64,000 nt of DNA from assembly GCF_003259335.1 (NCBI RefSeq), contig NZ_QLLL01000009.1, positions 205,643 through 269,642 on the forward strand, in the 5' to 3' direction. The translations under genes were made by a program, and so were the position numbers. The stretch's first letter is position 1. Every line of letters starts with the position of its first letter. Below the pieces are notes generated by a model. That model ran no database searches, was not told the origin of the DNA, and saw only the letters and a program-made list of their open reading frames with translations. Shown in pieces: positions 42,177 to 51,593 of this stretch. The DNA is from Chitinophaga skermanii (lineage in GTDB: Bacteria > Bacteroidota > Bacteroidia > Chitinophagales > Chitinophagaceae).

Positions 42177-43625
42177 ATGTTAACGGCATTTATTCTCCTT
42201 TATTTACTGGGTACCATTTTATTGGGTCGCTGGGCCGCGAAGAAAGTCCACAGTGCTAAAGATTTCGTGGTGGCGGGTAAAAACTTGCCCATCGGGATTA
42301 GCACCTGCGTGATTTTTGCTACTTGGTTTGGTTCAGAAACTATGCTGGGTGCCAGTAGCGAATTCGCACAACACGGCTTCTTGGGGATTATGGAAGACCC
42401 TTTCGGGGCTTCGCTTTGCTTGGTTTTAGTAGGATTATTCTTTGCCCGGAAACTCTACCGATTTAACATTCTTACGTTTTGCGATTTCTTCAAAATCCGG
42501 TTCGGCCGCAAGGCGGAACTTATCTCGGCCTTGCTCATGATTCCCTCCTATTTCGGATGGATTGCCGCGCAAATTGTGGCGATGGGTATTGTGATTAATA
42601 CCGTGATGGGATTTCCACTAGAAATTTCCATGATTGCAAGTGGTTTGATTGTAATGGGATACACCTATATGGGTGGTATGTGGTCGGTATCCGTCACCGA
42701 TTTCGTGCAAACAGTAATGATCATAGCAGGATTGTTAATTATCACAGGCAGCTTGGTTTACAAAGCAGGCGGCCTCAGCAATGTGCTGCAACATACACCG
42801 GAAATGCACTTCCGGTTCATTCCTCACAACAACGACTGGCTAAGCTGGATGAAATACATCGCCGCTTGGATGACCATCGGCTTGGGTTCTATTCCACAGC
42901 AAGACGTTTTCCAGCGCCTCATGTCGTCGAAAAGTGAAAACGTGGCAGTACGATCTTCGTACCTCGCATCGGCCATGTACTTGGTATTCGGCTTAATGCC
43001 TATCCTTATTATTATGTGTGCCCGCGTGCTATACCCTTCTTTATTTGCAGGTGAAGCCGAAAAGATATTGCCTAACATGGTGCTGCAACACAGCTCCTTA
43101 TTCATTCAAATCCTCTTCTTCGGCGCTTTATTGTCGGCCATTATGAGTACAACCAGCGGCGCTATCTTGGCCCCTGCTACTGTACTTGGCGAGAACATCA
43201 TTCGTCCTTTTTATAAAGAAATCAGCGATAAAAAACTGCTTTGGATTATTCGTTTATCGGTGGTAATTGTATCAGTTATATCCTTGGTAATGGCCTTAAG
43301 TAGCCAGAACATTTACGAGCTAGTGGCCAGCAGCTCTATCCTTAGCTTGGTATCGTTATTCGTTCCACTTACAGCAGGTTTATACTGGAAACGCGCTACT
43401 TCGCTAGGAGCTTTACTATCGATAATTTTGGGAACAATTGGGTATGGTGTAAGTGAGTGGATGGAAACAGCGGTGCCGTCGTTGATGATTGGTTTGGGCG
43501 CCAGCATACTGGGGATGTTGTTGGGAACGTTGATCGAAAACGTGATAATGCTTCCGCGTTGGTTGCAAGATAAACCTGTAGACTTGAAATTGGTACAAAT
43601 CGATTCCAGTGTTACTTCTGCGTGA
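42177..43625 (+). CDS. Sodium:solute symporter (SSS family)
   Basis: A 482-residue membrane protein with about 13 helices, starting MLTAFILLYLLGTILLGRWAAK. Family marks are GKNLPIG, FATWFGSETMLGASSEF (about 48-65) and the middle sodium-site region ARVLYPSLFAG...MSTTSGAILAPATV (about 280-335). The substrate is unknown; it resembles the large group of uncharacterised SSS proteins related to proline or pantothenate carriers. The stop overlaps that of the convergent VWA gene by 14 bases. Confidence 0.88.
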   Translation: MLTAFILLYLLGTILLGRWAAKKVHSAKDFVVAGKNLPIGISTCVIFATWFGSETMLGASSEFAQHGFLGIMEDPFGASLCLVLVGLFFARKLYRFNILTFCDFFKIRFGRKAELISALLMIPSYFGWIAAQIVAMGIVINTVMGFPLEISMIASGLIVMGYTYMGGMWSVSVTDFVQTVMIIAGLLIITGSLVYKAGGLSNVLQHTPEMHFRFIPHNNDWLSWMKYIAAWMTIGLGSIPQQDVFQRLMSSKSENVAVRSSYLASAMYLVFGLMPILIIMCARVLYPSLFAGEAEKILPNMVLQHSSLFIQILFFGALLSAIMSTTSGAILAPATVLGENIIRPFYKEISDKKLLWIIRLSVVIVSVISLVMALSSQNIYELVASSSILSLVSLFVPLTAGLYWKRATSLGALLSIILGTIGYGVSEWMETAVPSLMIGLGASILGMLLGTLIENVIMLPRWLQDKPVDLKLVQIDSSVTSA

Positions 43626-45390
43626 TGGGGATTTGCTTCTTGCATACCTTCACCAACTTTATAAATTCATTTCTATAGCCTTCGGTATCCTTACCGAGGG
43701 CTTTTTTTGCGATTTCCACTACCATATCATAATTCCCGGTACCACGGTGTGAAGAATTGCGTAGTAACATACCCCATAAAGCCACACCTGCAGCGAATTG
43801 AAAATCATCCGGGCTTTCATCGAACGAAATAAGTGGGAGGTTGAAATCGTGGTGCATTTGCTGTAAAACATTGCTTTCCGGGGTGCGGTATTGCATATCA
43901 ATGGCTGCTATATTGTTAAGTAAACCAGGTGGTGTGCCGGGTTGGGGTTCTATCTCGTACATGGCTACTACACTATGCCCCGCTCCAACAATGCCACCGG
44001 ATTGTTTTTCACCTTCCCGCAAATCTTCTTTTACCACTTTATTCTCGTAACCAATTAGCCTGTACGATTTAATGTATTGGGGGTTGAAGCGTACTTCCGC
44101 CCTTACATCCTTTGCGACGGTGAATAAGGTAGACCCAAACTCGCGGGCAAACACTTTGTTGGCTTCTTCCAAATTATCGATATAAGCAAAATTGCCATTT
44201 CCTTTACTGGCAAGGCCTTCTAGTTTAGAATCTTTGTAGTCGTGCATACCGAATCCCAAGCATGTTAGATATACGCCTGTTTCTTTCTTCCAATGTATCA
44301 AGTCTTCCATATCGCGGTCGCTCGTTTGTCCTACATTAAAATCGCCATCGGTAGCCAATATTACGCGGTTATTGCCGCCTGGGATGTAATTATCTTCCGC
44401 TACTTGGTAAGCACAATTAATGGCCGATTCTCCCGCTGTAGCACCTCTTGCACTGAGATAGTCCACGGCATTAAATAACTTCTCTTTTTGGTCGCCTGTA
44501 GTGCTTTTTAGTACAATAGTAGGCGTGCCTGCATAGGTTACAATAGCAAGCTTATCTTTCGGGCGAAGGTTATTGATTAACACCCTGGCAGCAGCTTGTA
44601 GTAAAGGCAATTTATTGGGCGAGCCCATCGAACCGCTTACATCTATGAGTAAAACCAAGTTGCTGGCAGGTAAACTATCGGTCGGAATTTGTTTGCCCCG
44701 GATGGCAATTTGGAAAAGCTTGTTTTCTGGGCGCCATGGGCAGGTGGTATAGTTGCCATATACGGCGAAAATTGCGTCGTTTCGGGGTGGAATGAAGTTG
44801 TAGCTGAAATAGTTCACCATTTCCTCGATCCGTACAGCATCTGGAGGAACGTTTTCTTTTAGTTTGATGAATCTTCTTACATTGCTATAGGCTGCACGAT
44901 CAACATCTACCGAAAAGCTAGAAGTAGGCACCGTATTGGTTTGAATGAACTTGTTCTCGAATATCTTACCATATGTTTCATTAAAAAACACGGGCGTTCC
45001 CATCCCTACATTACCATAGTTGGGATTGATTCCACGCGCTAGGCGGGCTTTGGCTTTTGCTTTGGAAATGGCGTCGTCGTTACTGGCGGCAGTTTGGGGA
45101 AGGGGTTCTAAGGCAATCGACAAACGGTTGTATGTTCCTAAGTTCACTACTGTTGAATGATATCCGGGGTGCTCTATCTTCAATTGACGGGTGCTAGTGG
45201 AAACTGCTAAACGAAAAAGTCCATACTGATTGGTGGTCGTTTTGGTGGAATCGCCTACGCTACTGATACGCACATCTGCAATTGGTTGATGCGTAATGGC
45301 ATCTTGAATTGCCCCGGAAATCCAGTTTTGCTGTGCTTTTACAAATAAACTACTGCAAATAAGACTAAGCCATAAAAGGAGTCTTTGCAT
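43612..45390 (-). CDS. VWA-domain protein with carboxypeptidase-like regulatory domain
   Basis: A 592-residue exported protein; the ATG at 45390 begins a signal peptide (MQRLLLWLSLICSSLFVKAQ). Residues 22-95 form a carboxypeptidase-regulatory-like beta domain (SGAIQDAITHQPIADVRI). The VWA domain follows at about 240-430, with the MIDAS motif DVSGSMG near residue 252, and the C-terminus has the DUF3520/YfbK-type extension with FNLPLISFDESPDDF. Similar proteins are found on the periplasmic or outer membrane side of Bacteroidota. It likely mediates protein contacts. Ends overlapping the symporter stop. Confidence 0.88.
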   Translation of the reverse strand: MQRLLLWLSLICSSLFVKAQQNWISGAIQDAITHQPIADVRISSVGDSTKTTTNQYGLFRLAVSTSTRQLKIEHPGYHSTVVNLGTYNRLSIALEPLPQTAASNDDAISKAKAKARLARGINPNYGNVGMGTPVFFNETYGKIFENKFIQTNTVPTSSFSVDVDRAAYSNVRRFIKLKENVPPDAVRIEEMVNYFSYNFIPPRNDAIFAVYGNYTTCPWRPENKLFQIAIRGKQIPTDSLPASNLVLLIDVSGSMGSPNKLPLLQAAARVLINNLRPKDKLAIVTYAGTPTIVLKSTTGDQKEKLFNAVDYLSARGATAGESAINCAYQVAEDNYIPGGNNRVILATDGDFNVGQTSDRDMEDLIHWKKETGVYLTCLGFGMHDYKDSKLEGLASKGNGNFAYIDNLEEANKVFAREFGSTLFTVAKDVRAEVRFNPQYIKSYRLIGYENKVVKEDLREGEKQSGGIVGAGHSVVAMYEIEPQPGTPPGLLNNIAAIDMQYRTPESNVLQQMHHDFNLPLISFDESPDDFQFAAGVALWGMLLRNSSHRGTGNYDMVVEIAKKALGKDTEGYRNEFIKLVKVCKKQIPITQK

Positions 45391-45439
45391 CAATTAATCG
45401 AATACATCGTGAAAAAACGATGATTGAAGATAAAAAAAA

Positions 45440-45466
45440 CGCCGCAGGTTTCAAAATCCCGCGGCG
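45440..45466 (-). terminator. Terminator after hpt
   Basis: On the minus strand, GCCGCGGG and CCTGCGGC form a stem followed by T8, just past the hpt stop. Confidence 0.85.
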
Positions 45467-45488
45467 CACGTATGTAAGGTGTAGGCAA

Positions 45489-46034
45489 CTATTCGTCGTC
45501 GCCCACCAAGGTGTAAATAAACGGCAAATTGCGGCCTAATCCATCGTAATCTAACCCGTAACCTAGCAAGAACTTATTCGGTACGGAAAAGCCTAAATAA
45601 TCGATGTTTAAGGGGTGCGTTTGTGCTTCGGGTTTGTGAAGCAAAGAAGCGATTAATAGCTTCTTGGGGTTTTGGTGTATCAACTGTGGTAAGAACATGC
45701 TGAGTGTTTTACCAGTATCTACTATGTCTTCCAAAATTACCACGGTTCTACCGAATAAATCCTCATCTAAACCAATGCTTGTCAACACGTTACCGGTCGA
45801 CTTAGTCCCTTTATACGAAACGAGTTTAATAAACGAGATTTCTGCTTCGATGTTGATATGTTTGAAGATATCGGCTGCGAACATAAACGAGCCGTTCAAA
45901 ATAGCGATGAACAATGGTTTCTCTCCTTTGAGGTCGGCACTAATAGCCTCACCCATCTCCTTGATTCTCTGTTGTAAAGTGGCCTCATCAATATAAGGCT
46001 CGAATTGCTTATCGTGTACTTGAATCACCGACAT
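45489..46034 (-). CDS. hpt: Hypoxanthine phosphoribosyltransferase
   Basis: A 181-residue purine salvage enzyme converting hypoxanthine or guanine plus PRPP to the nucleotide. It shows the PRPP-binding loop VVILEDIVDTGKTLSMF near residue 95-111, a region FIAILNGSFMFAADIF (about 42-57) of the flexible loop set and the DIEAEISFIKLVSYKGTK segment. Length is normal. It is first of a minus-strand run upstream of the VWA gene, closed by its own terminator. Confidence 0.92.
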   Translation of the reverse strand: MSVIQVHDKQFEPYIDEATLQQRIKEMGEAISADLKGEKPLFIAILNGSFMFAADIFKHINIEAEISFIKLVSYKGTKSTGNVLTSIGLDEDLFGRTVVILEDIVDTGKTLSMFLPQLIHQNPKKLLIASLLHKPEAQTHPLNIDYLGFSVPNKFLLGYGLDYDGLGRNLPFIYTLVGDDE

Positions 46035-46092
46035 GACTTTCTCTAATTTTAGAATGTTTGTTGTAAATCAACACCTAGCAGGAACAAGTGGT

Positions 46093-47544
46093 TTATTTGG
46101 CCACGATTAATTGTTGCCCGATTTGGATACCCAAGTCGGATAAATTGTTCCATGCTTGCAATTGTGCAACGGTGCAATTGTATCGTTTAGAAATGTTGTA
46201 CAATGTATCTTTTTCTACCACTAAGTGCCACTTCACATTACCGTTGCTAACCGGGGTTGGCGCGGGTGATGTTGGGTTTGATGGTGGATTAGGATTTCTT
46301 GGTTCTGCCGGCTGCGGGTTCCTTGGTGTAGGATTGGCAGGGGTAGTACTTTCTTTCTCCTCTTGTGCGGGTTCGCTTGGCGGGGTGCTAGGCTTAGGAA
46401 TCGATTTTGTGCCGCCTGTGTTCTTCGCTACTTCTTTGTCCTTACTGTTGTTGATTACATTCGCTGTACTGATATCATCTATAAACCCATCGTCGTCTTT
46501 ATCTTCTGTATACTTTGTGTTCTTGGCTACTAACTTCGGCATATTGCGGGCATACCCTGTTAATACTAACTTTTCACCTGCTGCTGCTTCTTCTTCACCA
46601 CGCATCTTATTTCTCTTCAATAACCACCGCAATTGAATGCCTTCTGCTTGGGCAATGTCGTGCATGGTTTCGCCTGGTTTTACTACGTGGGTATCGCTTT
46701 TACCGGTTTTGTTCTTTCGTTGTAAGAAAAGCACCATGTCTTTCTCCACCGGTAAATCGCCCTTTAAATCGTTGTATTTCACGAGGTGACTCAAACGAAT
46801 ATCTTGATCGTTCGCCACTTGAATAAGTGAAGTTCCTTTTGCAACATACACTGCTTTCCTCCCATTAATAGAAAACGTACCCGATGTAGGGTAATTGGGT
46901 TTTTTGGTAGGGTTGGAAGCGGATGAATTATTGTTATTATTAGGTATTGCAGGTGTATTGTTTTTAGCCGTTGAAATAGGGTTGACGTTCGAACCCGAGT
47001 TCGCAGCCCAATCCGACCAAGTATCGCCTTCCCCTAAACCTTCGAGGGTAATCAGTTGTAACTGGTATTTCTCGATGGTGTTCAGCAATTGTTGCGTGTA
47101 TGTATTACTGGTAGCATAACCGGCTTGTTTCAGCCCGTATGCCCAAGATTTATAGTCTTTGGGATCGTAATTGAATAAGAAGGCGTACCGGGGATTTTTG
47201 CGTAAAAAATCGGAGTGATCTTTATACGATTCCGAGGCGCTTTCATACACACGGAAACATTCACCTTTCTCATCATCGTCGTATGATACAGAGGGGCCTG
47301 TCCAGTTGTTTTTACATTTAATCCCGAAGTGGTTATTCGATTTCAATACGAGTACGCTATTGCCTGCTTGCGTTTCTACGATACCTTGTGCTAACTTAAT
47401 AGCAGCCGGTACCCCGCTACGCTGCATTTCTTGGATAGCGATGGCCCTGTAGGCATTAATGTATTGCGTGGGCGTTATGTTTTGCGCACGCGCTGTAGTT
47501 CCCAGTACTACCAATAAAATGAGCATCCAGCAACACTTACGCAT
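46093..47544 (-). CDS. Secreted glucosaminidase with LysM domains
   Basis: A 483-residue cell-wall enzyme. A signal peptide (MRKCCWMLILLVVLGTTARA) is followed by a glucosaminidase/FlgJ-like domain (about 25-155) with the catalytic glutamate in LAQGIVETQAGNS. Then come a linker, a LysM-like segment (KGTSLIQVANDQDIRLSHLVKY, near 225), another LysM (near 285-315), a Pro/Asn/Glu-rich linker (about 375-430) and a C-terminal LysM ending LSDLGIQIGQQLIVAK. It is likely a peptidoglycan hydrolase for cell division or remodelling. Confidence 0.93.
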   Translation of the reverse strand: MRKCCWMLILLVVLGTTARAQNITPTQYINAYRAIAIQEMQRSGVPAAIKLAQGIVETQAGNSVLVLKSNNHFGIKCKNNWTGPSVSYDDDEKGECFRVYESASESYKDHSDFLRKNPRYAFLFNYDPKDYKSWAYGLKQAGYATSNTYTQQLLNTIEKYQLQLITLEGLGEGDTWSDWAANSGSNVNPISTAKNNTPAIPNNNNNSSASNPTKKPNYPTSGTFSINGRKAVYVAKGTSLIQVANDQDIRLSHLVKYNDLKGDLPVEKDMVLFLQRKNKTGKSDTHVVKPGETMHDIAQAEGIQLRWLLKRNKMRGEEEAAAGEKLVLTGYARNMPKLVAKNTKYTEDKDDDGFIDDISTANVINNSKDKEVAKNTGGTKSIPKPSTPPSEPAQEEKESTTPANPTPRNPQPAEPRNPNPPSNPTSPAPTPVSNGNVKWHLVVEKDTLYNISKRYNCTVAQLQAWNNLSDLGIQIGQQLIVAK

Positions 47545-47614
47545 GTTGGTGATATTAATGGGTTAGTAAATATAACGGTTCGTTAGTAAGTTTTTGTTGT
47601 GTGCGCTGCTTGTA

Positions 47615-48265
47615 TTATTGCTCGTTCTTCCTAATCATCAACAACCCATCTCGTAAAGTGAGCAATACTTGCGTGGCGCGTTTATCGGCCAATACTTTCT
47701 CACAAAAGCGAATCATCGCCTTTGCTTGGCTTCCTTGCGCGGCGGGATCTTTCAACACGTCGCCATGGAATAACACGTTGTCTGCCAATATAACGCCACC
47801 AACACGTAATTTATTCCATATAAGGTCGTAATATGCCTCGTACCCAGCCTTATCTGCATCAATAAATACAAGGTCGAACTCTTCTTCCAGCGTAGGTATA
47901 ATATCCATCGCTTTACCGATGTGCATGGTAATTTTATCGCTCAAACCCGCTTCAGTAAAGTATTTCGAGCAAAGCATTTCCAATTCCTCGTTAATATCGA
48001 TCGTATGTAAATGACCATCTTCAGTTAAACCTTTCGCTAAACAAATAGCGGAATAACCGGTGTAGGTACCAATTTCAAGGATACGTTTAGGAGCAATGAT
48101 CTGGCTCAACATGGTCAAATATGTCCCTTGCAAATGCCCGCTTAACATGTGCGGTTGCTCCACTTTTAAATAAGTTTCACGATGTAAACGATACAATTCC
48201 GCGCTTTCGGGCGTGGTATATTTTTCTGCAAATTCCTGTACACTACTGGGTATCAATTCCATCAT
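47615..48265 (-). CDS. O-methyltransferase (family 3)
   Basis: A 216-residue class I SAM enzyme of the catechol/caffeoyl-CoA O-methyltransferase group. It has the EIGTYTGYSAICLAKGL SAM loop near residue 66, DLVFIDADKAGYEAYYDL near 130-147 with the metal-binding aspartate, and ILADNVLFHGDV near 160. The substrate is not known. Such genes are widespread as single enzymes. It lies upstream of and separate from the glucosaminidase gene. Confidence 0.87.
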   Translation of the reverse strand: MMELIPSSVQEFAEKYTTPESAELYRLHRETYLKVEQPHMLSGHLQGTYLTMLSQIIAPKRILEIGTYTGYSAICLAKGLTEDGHLHTIDINEELEMLCSKYFTEAGLSDKITMHIGKAMDIIPTLEEEFDLVFIDADKAGYEAYYDLIWNKLRVGGVILADNVLFHGDVLKDPAAQGSQAKAMIRFCEKVLADKRATQVLLTLRDGLLMIRKNEQ

Positions 48266-48340
48266 GTTGCTTAATTAATTTATGCAAACCTACTTCAAAA
48301 TGCGCAATTGCGCTTACTTACAAGTCAACAAATTATAAAA

Positions 48341-48362
48341 GGCCCCGATATATATCGAGGCC
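48341..48362 (-). terminator. Terminator after the LOG-family gene at 48513
   Basis: GGCCTCGATATATATCGGGGCC is an almost perfect palindrome on the minus strand (written here in two halves: GGCCTCGATAT and ATATCGGGGCC) followed by TTTTATAATTT. Confidence 0.7.
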
Positions 48363-48512
48363 CATTCTCCCATGTTAACCATTAATAGACACGTTGTTCT
48401 TGTTGTAAAAAACAATACAATTGTCTATATAAATATATGAATTAATCAGATACTAAAAGAATATTTCGTATATGTATATGTATTATCACTAATACTATAG
48501 CTGCGTATATTC

Positions 48513-49211
48513 TTAGAAGTTAGGTCGTAACTTGTTCGTTGTGTAAAAAACACGGAAGTACTCCACTACCTCATCGGCTGTATCGAAAATCTGAACAAGC
48601 TTTAAGTCGTCTGGGTTGATGTTATGCTCTTGCTCTAACATCGTTTTAGTAATCCAATCGAACAGGCCTGTCCAGTACGCTTTACCTACTAGCAGCATGG
48701 GGGTTTCCGTCATTTTCTTCGTTTGGATCAAGGTTAATACTTCGAAAAACTCGTCCATTGTACCAAAGCCACCTGGCATCATCACGAAGCCTTGGGCATA
48801 CTTTGCAAACATTACTTTGCGCACGAAGAAGTAATCGAAATTGACTGACTTGTCGTTATCGATATACTGGTTCGGGTTTTGTTCGTGTGGTAACACGATA
48901 TTTAAACCTACGGATTTACCTTTTGCTTGTTGGGCACCACGGTTCGCGGCTTCCATAATACCCGGGCCACCGCCGGAAATAATACCAAAGCCTTCTTCTG
49001 AAAGTCTGCGGGCAATTTCCATGGCAAGGTCGTAATACTTATGCCCAGGTTTTGTACGTGCGGAACCGAAGATGGAAATGCAAGGACCAATTTTCGCCAT
49101 GGCTTCGAAGCCTTCCACGAATTCGGCCATGATTTTAAATATTTGCCAACTGGAATGCGCTTTCGTTTCCGTCCAATCTCTCTCTTTTAAATTTTTTAAG
49201 CTTTCATTCAT
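48513..49211 (-). CDS. LOG-family protein (TIGR00730 type), long form
   Basis: A 232-residue Rossmann-fold protein. It shows GSARTKPGHKYYDLA near residue 50, SGGGPGIMEAANRGA near 79 and MPGGFGTMDEFFEVLTLIQT near 146. The PGGxGTxxE motif is typical of LOG proteins, which hydrolyse cytokinin- or AMP-like nucleotides to free base. It has a 40-residue N-terminal extension before the core. A second LOG gene of the short form lies 1.8 kb away, on the other side of the symporter. Confidence 0.85.
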   Translation of the reverse strand: MNESLKNLKERDWTETKAHSSWQIFKIMAEFVEGFEAMAKIGPCISIFGSARTKPGHKYYDLAMEIARRLSEEGFGIISGGGPGIMEAANRGAQQAKGKSVGLNIVLPHEQNPNQYIDNDKSVNFDYFFVRKVMFAKYAQGFVMMPGGFGTMDEFFEVLTLIQTKKMTETPMLLVGKAYWTGLFDWITKTMLEQEHNINPDDLKLVQIFDTADEVVEYFRVFYTTNKLRPNF

Positions 49212-49274
49212 CTACAAACAATTTTATCAATGTTGATGCTTCTTCTACAATCCCGGCAAGCCTTCAGCCATCAA

Positions 49275-50756
49275 CTACTGTAATAATGCCGGTTTAGCTT
49301 TCTTCGAAAAGATGTATAACCCAATATACGTAATCAATCCATTCACAATCAATAACTCGTTACCAAATTTATAGTTGTTGAACCATTCCATCGAGTTTTT
49401 ACTCAGTATAAAACATATCAACGGCGCTGCTAAACATACCAAGATCGACCCGCCATCCCAAGTTCTGCGCTTACTGAGAATACCAAAGGCAAATAACCCC
49501 AGCATAGGGCCATACGTAATCGTGGCCAAGAATAAAACCGAATCGATAATGGCACTATTGTTATATGCTTTGAACAATAAAATGGTCAACAATAGCAATA
49601 CCGCGAACGATACGTGGATAATGTTTTTTGTACGTTTGCCTTTACTATCCATCTTCTCCACATCTAATCCCAAAATATCGATGTAGAAAGAGGTCGTCAA
49701 TGTTGTTAATACACTATCAGCACTACTGAAGGTAGCCGCTGTTAAGCCTACTATGAATACGATGGCAGCAAATCCACCTAAACTATTCAAGGCCAACATC
49801 GGGAATAAATTATCGGTTAATACACGGCCCGTAACCGGGTCGGTTGGAATTGTAATCCCTTTCGCAATTACGTATTCATACAATAAAATACCCAGGCTGA
49901 GGAAGAACACGTTCACCACCATTTGCATGATGCTGAATGAATAAATGTTCTTCTTCGCTTCGTATAAGCTGCGGCACGACAAGTTCTTCTGCATCATGTT
50001 CTGATCCAAACCCGTCATGGTAACAGCGATAAACATACCACCGAAAAACTCTTTCGGGAAGAAGTTGGATTGTTTCCAGTCCCAAAAGAAGGTTTTCGAG
50101 TATTGACTATGTGTAATGTTGCTTACTAAATCACCTACGTTCCATCCCAAGTCGCGGGTAATAATAACGATGGTTAAAATCACGGCCAACAATAAGAACA
50201 TAGATTGCAAAGCGTCTGTCCACACTAAGGTTTTAATACCTCCACGGTAAGTATACACCAACATTAAGGCAATCATCACCGATACCGATAATTCGAACGG
50301 TACACCGTAGTGTTGGAATACAAAAATTTGCAATACACCTGCCACTAAGAACAAGCGGGCGGCGGCACCTACTAAACGGGAAATAATGAAGAATACAGCC
50401 CCCGTTTTCTGTGTTACCGGGCCGAACCTTTCCTGTAAATAGGTATAAATAGAGGTTAAATTCCTGTTATAGTACAACGGCAATAGCACGGTGGCAATTA
50501 CCACGTAACCGAGTACATACCCCAAAATCGTTTGCAAGTAAGAAAATTGCGCTACGCTCACCTTACCAGGTACCGAAATAAAGGTAACCCCGCTCAAAGA
50601 ATCACTGATCATACCAATGGCTACCAAATACCAAACGGAATTTTTATCGCCGGTGAAGTAGGCTTGTGCATCTGCTTTACGTGCCGTGAAGTAGGAAACA
50701 GACAGTAAAATGCAGAAATAGATTGCTATAAATAAAATAAAAACGGCCGGTGCCAT
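49275..50756 (-). CDS. Sodium:solute symporter (SSS family)
   Basis: A 493-residue membrane protein with about 13 helices (MAPAVFILFIAIYFCILLSV). It keeps the family signatures TGDKNSVWYLVAIGMISDS (about 35-53) and VFIVGLTAATFSSADSVLTTLTTSF (about 337-361, quoted in part), the sodium-site helix with SS motif. Its substrate is unknown. It lies between the two LOG-family genes and is 63 bases upstream of the long form on the same strand, which may hint at cotransport of a nucleobase-like compound, but this is only a suggestion. Confidence 0.88.
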   Translation of the reverse strand: MAPAVFILFIAIYFCILLSVSYFTARKADAQAYFTGDKNSVWYLVAIGMISDSLSGVTFISVPGKVSVAQFSYLQTILGYVLGYVVIATVLLPLYYNRNLTSIYTYLQERFGPVTQKTGAVFFIISRLVGAAARLFLVAGVLQIFVFQHYGVPFELSVSVMIALMLVYTYRGGIKTLVWTDALQSMFLLLAVILTIVIITRDLGWNVGDLVSNITHSQYSKTFFWDWKQSNFFPKEFFGGMFIAVTMTGLDQNMMQKNLSCRSLYEAKKNIYSFSIMQMVVNVFFLSLGILLYEYVIAKGITIPTDPVTGRVLTDNLFPMLALNSLGGFAAIVFIVGLTAATFSSADSVLTTLTTSFYIDILGLDVEKMDSKGKRTKNIIHVSFAVLLLLTILLFKAYNNSAIIDSVLFLATITYGPMLGLFAFGILSKRRTWDGGSILVCLAAPLICFILSKNSMEWFNNYKFGNELLIVNGLITYIGLYIFSKKAKPALLQ

Positions 50757-50995
50757 AATCTACAATAAATTGATTTTGCGTTGAGAATTCATGTTGTTGC
50801 CAGGTTCACCATTCACCTTTTGTCTTCGTAAATATATGCTTAGAAAGTTTGTTCAGATGGCATATGGTTCCGGTGATACTCGTTCCTTTGTCAAGAGGAT
50901 TTTATATAAAATAATGTTTAAAAATAGGGAAATAGTTGGATTTTGCAGTCCTACAACCTTTCTTTAAGGAAGCTTTAATGTGAAAATTACGATAT

Positions 50996-51532
50996 ATGAG
51001 TACTAGTATTGGCGTTTTTTGCGGGTCGAGTGTAGGAAATAACCCCCATTACGCAAAGGAAACAAAAGCACTCGGTCATTTAATGGCCGATAAAGGTATG
51101 ACCATGGTTTACGGTGGTGGACAAGCCGGCTTAATGGGTATAGCTGCCGACGCGGTATTGGAAAAAGGCGGGAAAGTAATTGGCGTGATACCCGAATTCC
51201 TGAATACGAAAGAAAGGAAGCACAACAACCTCACCCAGCAAATTGAAGTGCAAACCATGCACCAAAGGAAAACGATTCTTTATGAATTGTCGACCATGGC
51301 TATTGCATTACCAGGCGGGTTTGGTACGCTCGACGAGCTATTCGAGATTATTACTTGGAACCAATTGACCTTGCATACGAAAACAGTGGGATTGTTGAAT
51401 GTAGATGGTTTTTACGATCATTTATACCAACATATTTTGCATGTAGGCAACGAGGGCTTTGCACCGAAGTTACAAATAGAGAACTTGCATATGGCCCCTA
51501 CGGCGGAAGAACTATTATTGAAAATGGCTTAG
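50996..51532 (+). CDS. LOG-family protein (TIGR00730 type), short form
   Basis: A 178-residue protein with GVFCGSSVGNNPHYA at 6-20, MVYGGGQAGLMGIAADA near 37, and the active-site segment ALPGGFGTLDELFEIITWNQL near 103 (PGGxGTxxE). This is the typical length of LOG proteins proven to be phosphoribohydrolases. The ATG at 50996 (MSTSIGVFCGSS) is the canonical start. It is transcribed divergently from the symporter gene, 239 bases away. Confidence 0.9.
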   Translation: MSTSIGVFCGSSVGNNPHYAKETKALGHLMADKGMTMVYGGGQAGLMGIAADAVLEKGGKVIGVIPEFLNTKERKHNNLTQQIEVQTMHQRKTILYELSTMAIALPGGFGTLDELFEIITWNQLTLHTKTVGLLNVDGFYDHLYQHILHVGNEGFAPKLQIENLHMAPTAEELLLKMA

Positions 51533-51543
51533 CTGTAAATGAA

Positions 51544-51579
51544 CACGAAAAAGGCGATTAAACAATCGCCTTTTTCGTG
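51544..51579. terminator. Bidirectional terminator
   Basis: CACGAAAAAGGCGATT pairs perfectly with AATCGCCTTTTTCGTG over 16 bp around a four-base loop, between converging genes. Confidence 0.9.
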
Positions 51580-51593
51580 AAACATTAAAGGCT

